This document shows, piece after piece, positions 29,788 through 33,902 of a DNA stretch of 33,902 nt. Numbering within the stretch: position 1 is the first letter of the stretch; each line of letters begins with the position of its first letter. The DNA is taken from assembly GCF_004337695.1 (NCBI RefSeq), contig NZ_SJXJ01000034.1, positions 1-33,902 on the forward strand, read 5' to 3'. The translations under genes and the position numbers were made by a program. A model generated the notes under the pieces. It made no database searches and had not been told where the DNA came from. It saw nothing but the letters and a program-made list of their open reading frames with translations. Source of the stretch: Tenacibaculum sp. M341 (lineage in GTDB: Bacteria > Bacteroidota > Bacteroidia > Flavobacteriales > Flavobacteriaceae).

Positions 29788-32700
29788 ATGAAATTTTTTA
29801 ATTTAAAACACCTATTGTGTTTTTTATTCTGTTGTGCTACAATGTTTTCTCAAACACCCACGGGAGAACTAAAAAGATGGCACAAGTTAAAACTTACTTT
29901 TAACGGACCTAATACTTCTGAAACAGCGAACCCAAATCCTTTTTCAGATTTTAGATTAGATGTAACGTTTACACATACATCTAGTAACAGATCATATACA
30001 GTTCCAGGTTTTTTTGATGCCTGTGGTAATGCTGAGAATAACAGTTGTAGCTCTGGTAATAAATGGAGTGTAAACTTTAGTCCAGATCAAACAGGATCTT
30101 GGAGTTGGAAAGCTTCTTTTAAAAAAGGTACAGATGTAGCTATTAACGGAGGTGGATCTAGCGGTGGTTTTATGGATGGAGCTACGGGTAATTTTTCTGT
30201 AGCTGAATCTGATAAAACAGGAAGAGATTACAGAGCTAAAAATAAAGGTCGTTTACAATACATTGGCGAGCATTATTTACGTTTTACAGGAACCAATCCT
30301 ACAAAACCTAACGGAGATTGGTTTGTAAAAGCAGGTGCTGATTCTCCTGAAAATGCCTTTAATTATGTAGATTTTGATGCTACACCAAGTTATACTAACA
30401 ATTTAAATAAAATAGGAAGTAAAACTTGGCAACCACATCAACAAGATTATGCAGCTACAGATGCAAGTGCGTATACTTGGGCTAATGGTAAAGGAACTGA
30501 AATTTTAGGAATGGTCAACTATCTTCACAAGCAAGGTGCTAATGTTATGTCGTTTTTAACATGGAACACCAGTGGAGATTGTGGTGCAGTTTTTCCTCAT
30601 ATTTTAAAAGTATCATTACAAGAGTATGGAAATACAGGTAGAAGTCAGCAGTGGAACAAAGTACACAAAGATCGTTTTGATGTTTCTAAAATGGCGCAAT
30701 GGGAAAAAGTGATGGAGTATGCAGATAAAAAAGGAATCTATCTTCACTTTAAAACCATGGAAACAGAGAATGATAATAAAATGGACGGTAATACTTTTGG
30801 TAAACAAAGAAAGTTATACTACCGAGAACTTATTGCTAGATTTTCTCATCACTTAGCATTAAATTGGAATTTAACAGAAGAAACTACATTACCAAATAAT
30901 GTAGTAAAAGCTACAGCTACGTATATAAAGCAGTTAGATCCATATAACCATAATATTGTTATTCATACCTATCCAGGAGAAAAAGATCAACGTTATACAC
31001 CACTTTTAGGAAATGCGTCTGATTTAACTGGAGCCTCTTTACAATCAAATCAAAACTCAATACATAATGATGTAATCAACTGGTTAAAAAAGTCTAAAAA
31101 CTCAGGTAAAAAATGGGTAGTAGCAAATGACGAGCAAGGTTCAGCATCGCAAGGAATTAGAGTATCTGATAAAGATGTAAGAAAAAAAGTACTTTGGGGT
31201 ACATTACTTGCTGGTGGAGCAGGAGTTGAATACTATAGTGGTTATTTAAATGATGATGGAGATATTAATGGTAACGATCACAGAAAAAGAGGTAAAAAGT
31301 ACAAAGAAGGAAGTTATGCTTTAGATTTTTTTAATACGCACTTACAATCATATTTAATTGATATGGTAAGTTCTGATGGAGTTACGAACGACGGAGGTGA
31401 TTTTGTTTTTGCAAAACCTTCAGAAGTATATGTTGTATACCGTCCAAATGGAGGATCAACAGGTTTAAGTTTACCAACCGGTAATGGTAAATACAATGTA
31501 CAGTGGTTTAATCCTAGAACAGGAGGTAACTTATCAGGAAAAAACACTTTAGGCGGAAGTTTAGTAGCTCCTGATAATAATGACTGGGTAGCATTAATTA
31601 CTAAAAAAGACAATACTGGTGGAGGTGATCCAGGAGATGGTGATGGAGACGGAGATTGTGTTGCTTTAGAGCAAGGCGGAGTAGTAGCTGTTGAAGCTGA
31701 GCATTTTGTTGGTCAATCTAAAACATCAAAAAGACAGTGGTATAAGAGTTCAGCATCTAACTTACCAGGACCAGATCCAGACCCAGAACATAATACAGGA
31801 GCAAGCGATACTGAGTATATTGAAATTTTACCAGATACAAGAGTAACGCATGGAGATCCGTTAGCTGTTGGTGAAAGTTTTTCAAATACACCAGGTCAAG
31901 TAGCTATAATTGATTACAAAATTAAGTTTACGTCACCAGGTAAATATTTTGTTTGGGTAAGAGCACATTCTACAGGTTCAGAAGATAACGGAGTTCATGT
32001 AGGTATTGATGGTACATGGCCAGCTTCAGGACAAAGAATGCAGTGGTGTACTGGTAAAAATAAATGGACATGGGAGAGCAAGCAACGTACAGGAGCTAAT
32101 CATTGTGGAGAGCCTGAAAAGATTTTTATCAACGTTCCTACAGCAGGTATTCATACCGTTTCTTTTTCAATGAGAGAAGACGGATTTGAAATGGATAAGT
32201 TTGTATTATCTAAAACTTACACAAAACCAGTTGGAGTTGGTCCTGCAGAAGTATTAACAGATTGTGGTGGTGGAAATGAGTCTCCTCAAGTATCGTTAAC
32301 TTCTCCAGTAAACGGAAGTAATTATTCAGTAAATGAAACAATTCAGTTAACAGCAAATGCATCAGATGCAGATGGTACAGTGGCTAAAGTAGAGTTTTTT
32401 GCTAACGGAAGTTTAATAGCAACTGAAAATACAGCACCATATATTACAGATACTACCATTGCTCAGGCAGGAACTTATAGTATTACAGCTAAAGCAACGG
32501 ATAATTCAGGAGCAGTAACAACTTCAAGTCCGGTGAGTATTACGGTAAAAGCTGCAAGTGAAGTAATTCAATTACCAAGTAATATTCAGGCAGAAAATTA
32601 CACTAGTAAATCAGGAACTGTAAAAATAGAAGACACACCACAAACAACAGGTCAAAATATCGGGTTCATTCAGAACGGAGATTACACTGAATATGAAGTT

Positions 32701-33672
32701 TCAGTACCTTCTTCTGGCGAGTATATTTTTGATGTATATGCTTCTAGTAAAGGAAGTGGTGGAGAAGTTGAATTTTTTGAAGATGGTATTTCTGTAGGAA
32801 GTGTTGCAATACCTGTAAACGGAGATTGGCATCAGTACACAAAATATTCAGCAAATATTGATTTAACATCAGGAGAAAGTACGTTAAGATTAGTATTTAA
32901 AGGTACTACTGGATATTTATTTAATGTAGATAGAGTAAATGTAATTAAGAATCACGAAACTGAGCAAGAAGCAACTTTTGCACCAGTTCAAGATTCGTAT
33001 TTACAAGGTGGTGCTAACTATAATTCAGATATGATAAGAATTGAAAATGGTAAGAGAGTAGGATATTTGTTATTTGATCTTTCTTCTATTTCAGGAAAAA
33101 TAGAAAAAGCTTCTTTATCATTTACGGTATATAGTGATTCTGGTAGCGGAATCGTACAAGTACACAAAGGAAATAGTGTTAGTTGGACAGAGACTAATTT
33201 ATCAAACACTAATAAGCCAGGTAAAGGAAGTTTATTAGGGCAAGTTAATAAGAATTATAATGTTGCTAACGAAGTTGTAATTCCGTTAAATGTATCAACT
33301 CTTACAAATAGTCCTTTGAGTTTATTGGTAAGTATGACCAACGGAAATGATTTTGCATTTGCATCTAAAGAAAATGCATCTGTAGCTGCAGCTAAGTTAA
33401 GTGTTACATACACAAGTCAAGGACAAAGTACTACGGTAACTCAACAAGTACGATTGTTCCCTAATCCAGTAGTTGATAGATTACATTTTTCTAATGATGA
33501 AAGAATCTCTGAAGTAAAATTATTCAGTCCGTCAGGTACAGTATTGAAAGAGCAAAAATTAGAATCTTCTAGTTTTATGAATGTTTCAGATGTGCCAAAA
33601 GGATTCTATTTTATCAAGTTATACGATAAAAACGGAAATATAATTTCTGAAAAGAAAATTATTAAGAGATAG
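29788..33672 (+). CDS. T9SS-secreted DUF5060 glycoside hydrolase-like protein with several carbohydrate-binding modules
   Basis: 1294 residues from the ATG at 29788, which begins the signal peptide (MKFFNLKHLLCFLFCCATMF, SQ). A DUF5060 domain (about 22-130: LKLTFNGPNTSETANPNPF) leads into a TIM-barrel-like region (about 150-510) with GRLQYIGEHYLRFTG, LHFKTMETEN, ALNWNLTEE and WVVANDEQG; the last two hold candidate acid/base and nucleophile glutamates. A small beta-sandwich (VQWFNPRTGG) precedes a GH115 C-terminal-like module (about 624-808), an Ig-like domain (831-923), a CBM6 (929-1054: IQAENYTSKSG), a DNRLRE/CBM96-like domain (1061-1208) and a T9SS sorting domain (LFPNPV, GFYFIKLY). It probably cleaves a surface-bound polysaccharide; the substrate is unknown. 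Confidence 0.87.
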   Translation: MKFFNLKHLLCFLFCCATMFSQTPTGELKRWHKLKLTFNGPNTSETANPNPFSDFRLDVTFTHTSSNRSYTVPGFFDACGNAENNSCSSGNKWSVNFSPDQTGSWSWKASFKKGTDVAINGGGSSGGFMDGATGNFSVAESDKTGRDYRAKNKGRLQYIGEHYLRFTGTNPTKPNGDWFVKAGADSPENAFNYVDFDATPSYTNNLNKIGSKTWQPHQQDYAATDASAYTWANGKGTEILGMVNYLHKQGANVMSFLTWNTSGDCGAVFPHILKVSLQEYGNTGRSQQWNKVHKDRFDVSKMAQWEKVMEYADKKGIYLHFKTMETENDNKMDGNTFGKQRKLYYRELIARFSHHLALNWNLTEETTLPNNVVKATATYIKQLDPYNHNIVIHTYPGEKDQRYTPLLGNASDLTGASLQSNQNSIHNDVINWLKKSKNSGKKWVVANDEQGSASQGIRVSDKDVRKKVLWGTLLAGGAGVEYYSGYLNDDGDINGNDHRKRGKKYKEGSYALDFFNTHLQSYLIDMVSSDGVTNDGGDFVFAKPSEVYVVYRPNGGSTGLSLPTGNGKYNVQWFNPRTGGNLSGKNTLGGSLVAPDNNDWVALITKKDNTGGGDPGDGDGDGDCVALEQGGVVAVEAEHFVGQSKTSKRQWYKSSASNLPGPDPDPEHNTGASDTEYIEILPDTRVTHGDPLAVGESFSNTPGQVAIIDYKIKFTSPGKYFVWVRAHSTGSEDNGVHVGIDGTWPASGQRMQWCTGKNKWTWESKQRTGANHCGEPEKIFINVPTAGIHTVSFSMREDGFEMDKFVLSKTYTKPVGVGPAEVLTDCGGGNESPQVSLTSPVNGSNYSVNETIQLTANASDADGTVAKVEFFANGSLIATENTAPYITDTTIAQAGTYSITAKATDNSGAVTTSSPVSITVKAASEVIQLPSNIQAENYTSKSGTVKIEDTPQTTGQNIGFIQNGDYTEYEVSVPSSGEYIFDVYASSKGSGGEVEFFEDGISVGSVAIPVNGDWHQYTKYSANIDLTSGESTLRLVFKGTTGYLFNVDRVNVIKNHETEQEATFAPVQDSYLQGGANYNSDMIRIENGKRVGYLLFDLSSISGKIEKASLSFTVYSDSGSGIVQVHKGNSVSWTETNLSNTNKPGKGSLLGQVNKNYNVANEVVIPLNVSTLTNSPLSLLVSMTNGNDFAFASKENASVAAAKLSVTYTSQGQSTTVTQQVRLFPNPVVDRLHFSNDERISEVKLFSPSGTVLKEQKLESSSFMNVSDVPKGFYFIKLYDKNGNIISEKKIIKR

Positions 33673-33706
33673 GTTCTATAAAATTATTAGCTGATTATTG
33701 ATAAAG

Positions 33707-33738
33707 CCGTAACTGCCGAAAGGTAGTTGCGGTTTTTT
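33707..33738 (+). terminator. Terminator of the DUF5060 enzyme gene
   Basis: CCGTAACTGCC (33707-33717) pairs with GGTAGTTGCGG (33722-33732) using two G-U pairs, around a GAAA tetraloop, followed by six T. It lies 35 bp beyond the stop codon. Confidence 0.9.
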
Positions 33739-33902
33739 GTATTTAATCTAAAATGAAGCTCTATAATGCTTAATGAAAGTAGTCATCCTATGTTTGTATT
33801 AGGAATAAATTTTATTAAAGTTTTAGATTTAGAGATTTAATAAAAGGAGAAAGAACAAGACAAAAGCTCGTCATTAGTTTACAAAACAGTTCGCAATGGC
33901 TG

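Noticed and set aside
1-33902. CRISPR arrays, tRNA or rRNA genes, phage or defence-system genes
   Set aside because: No regularly spaced direct repeats, no cloverleaf or rRNA-like sequence and no recognisable defence genes were seen on either strand.
33739-33902. Start of another gene at the right edge
   Set aside because: No frame longer than a few codons with a plausible start or known motif is visible in the last 160 bases.

Overview
This is a low-GC window from a marine-type member of Bacteroidota, most likely family Flavobacteriaceae. The evidence is three proteins with type IX secretion (T9SS) C-terminal sorting domains, a TonB receptor paired with a DUF5689 lipoprotein, a PorT-like barrel, SprB repeats, flavobacterial LuxR-type regulator architecture, -7 promoter elements of the form TAnnTTTG, and dispersed intergenic repeats. 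The genus cannot be fixed from the sequence alone.

Layout. 1-120 is the end of an IS3-family insertion sequence (terminal inverted repeat plus the first 26 codons of OrfA). 163-1223 is a two-gene unit on the minus strand: an orphan lipoyl-domain protein and an unrecognised 205-residue protein. 1393-4625 holds a PiT-type phosphate transporter with a PhoU-like tail and an LpxH-like metallophosphoesterase. 4734-9066 is a TonB receptor/DUF5689 lipoprotein operon, followed by a protein with an internal duplication (9173-9895) and a small outer-membrane barrel (10473-11123). On the plus strand, 11514-19296 holds a secreted endonuclease/exonuclease/phosphatase (EEP) protein and a 2158-residue T9SS protein that carries two unrelated nuclease domains. 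19459-21233 has a small cysteine-motif protein and a subtilisin-like lipoprotein protease. 21770-24536 has osmC-recJ facing away from an AhpD-like gene. 24979-33672 has two large T9SS carbohydrate-active proteins on either side of a membrane-anchored LuxR-type regulator.

How the genes may work together. The secreted nucleases, the TonB receptor/lipoprotein pair and the nearby phosphate transporter suggest a locus for breaking down extracellular DNA and taking up the products or phosphate. This is inference from domains and proximity. The right-hand third looks like polysaccharide degradation without a SusC/SusD pair.

Non-coding points of most interest: (i) two copies of a roughly 100-nt element (11297-11394 and 21656-21755) whose ends pair in both copies with a compensatory base change; (ii) a decayed second copy of the recJ 3' end at 21370-21454, with the element's second copy lying between it and the real recJ end; (iii) a decayed 42-bp periodic repeat at about 10020-10139.
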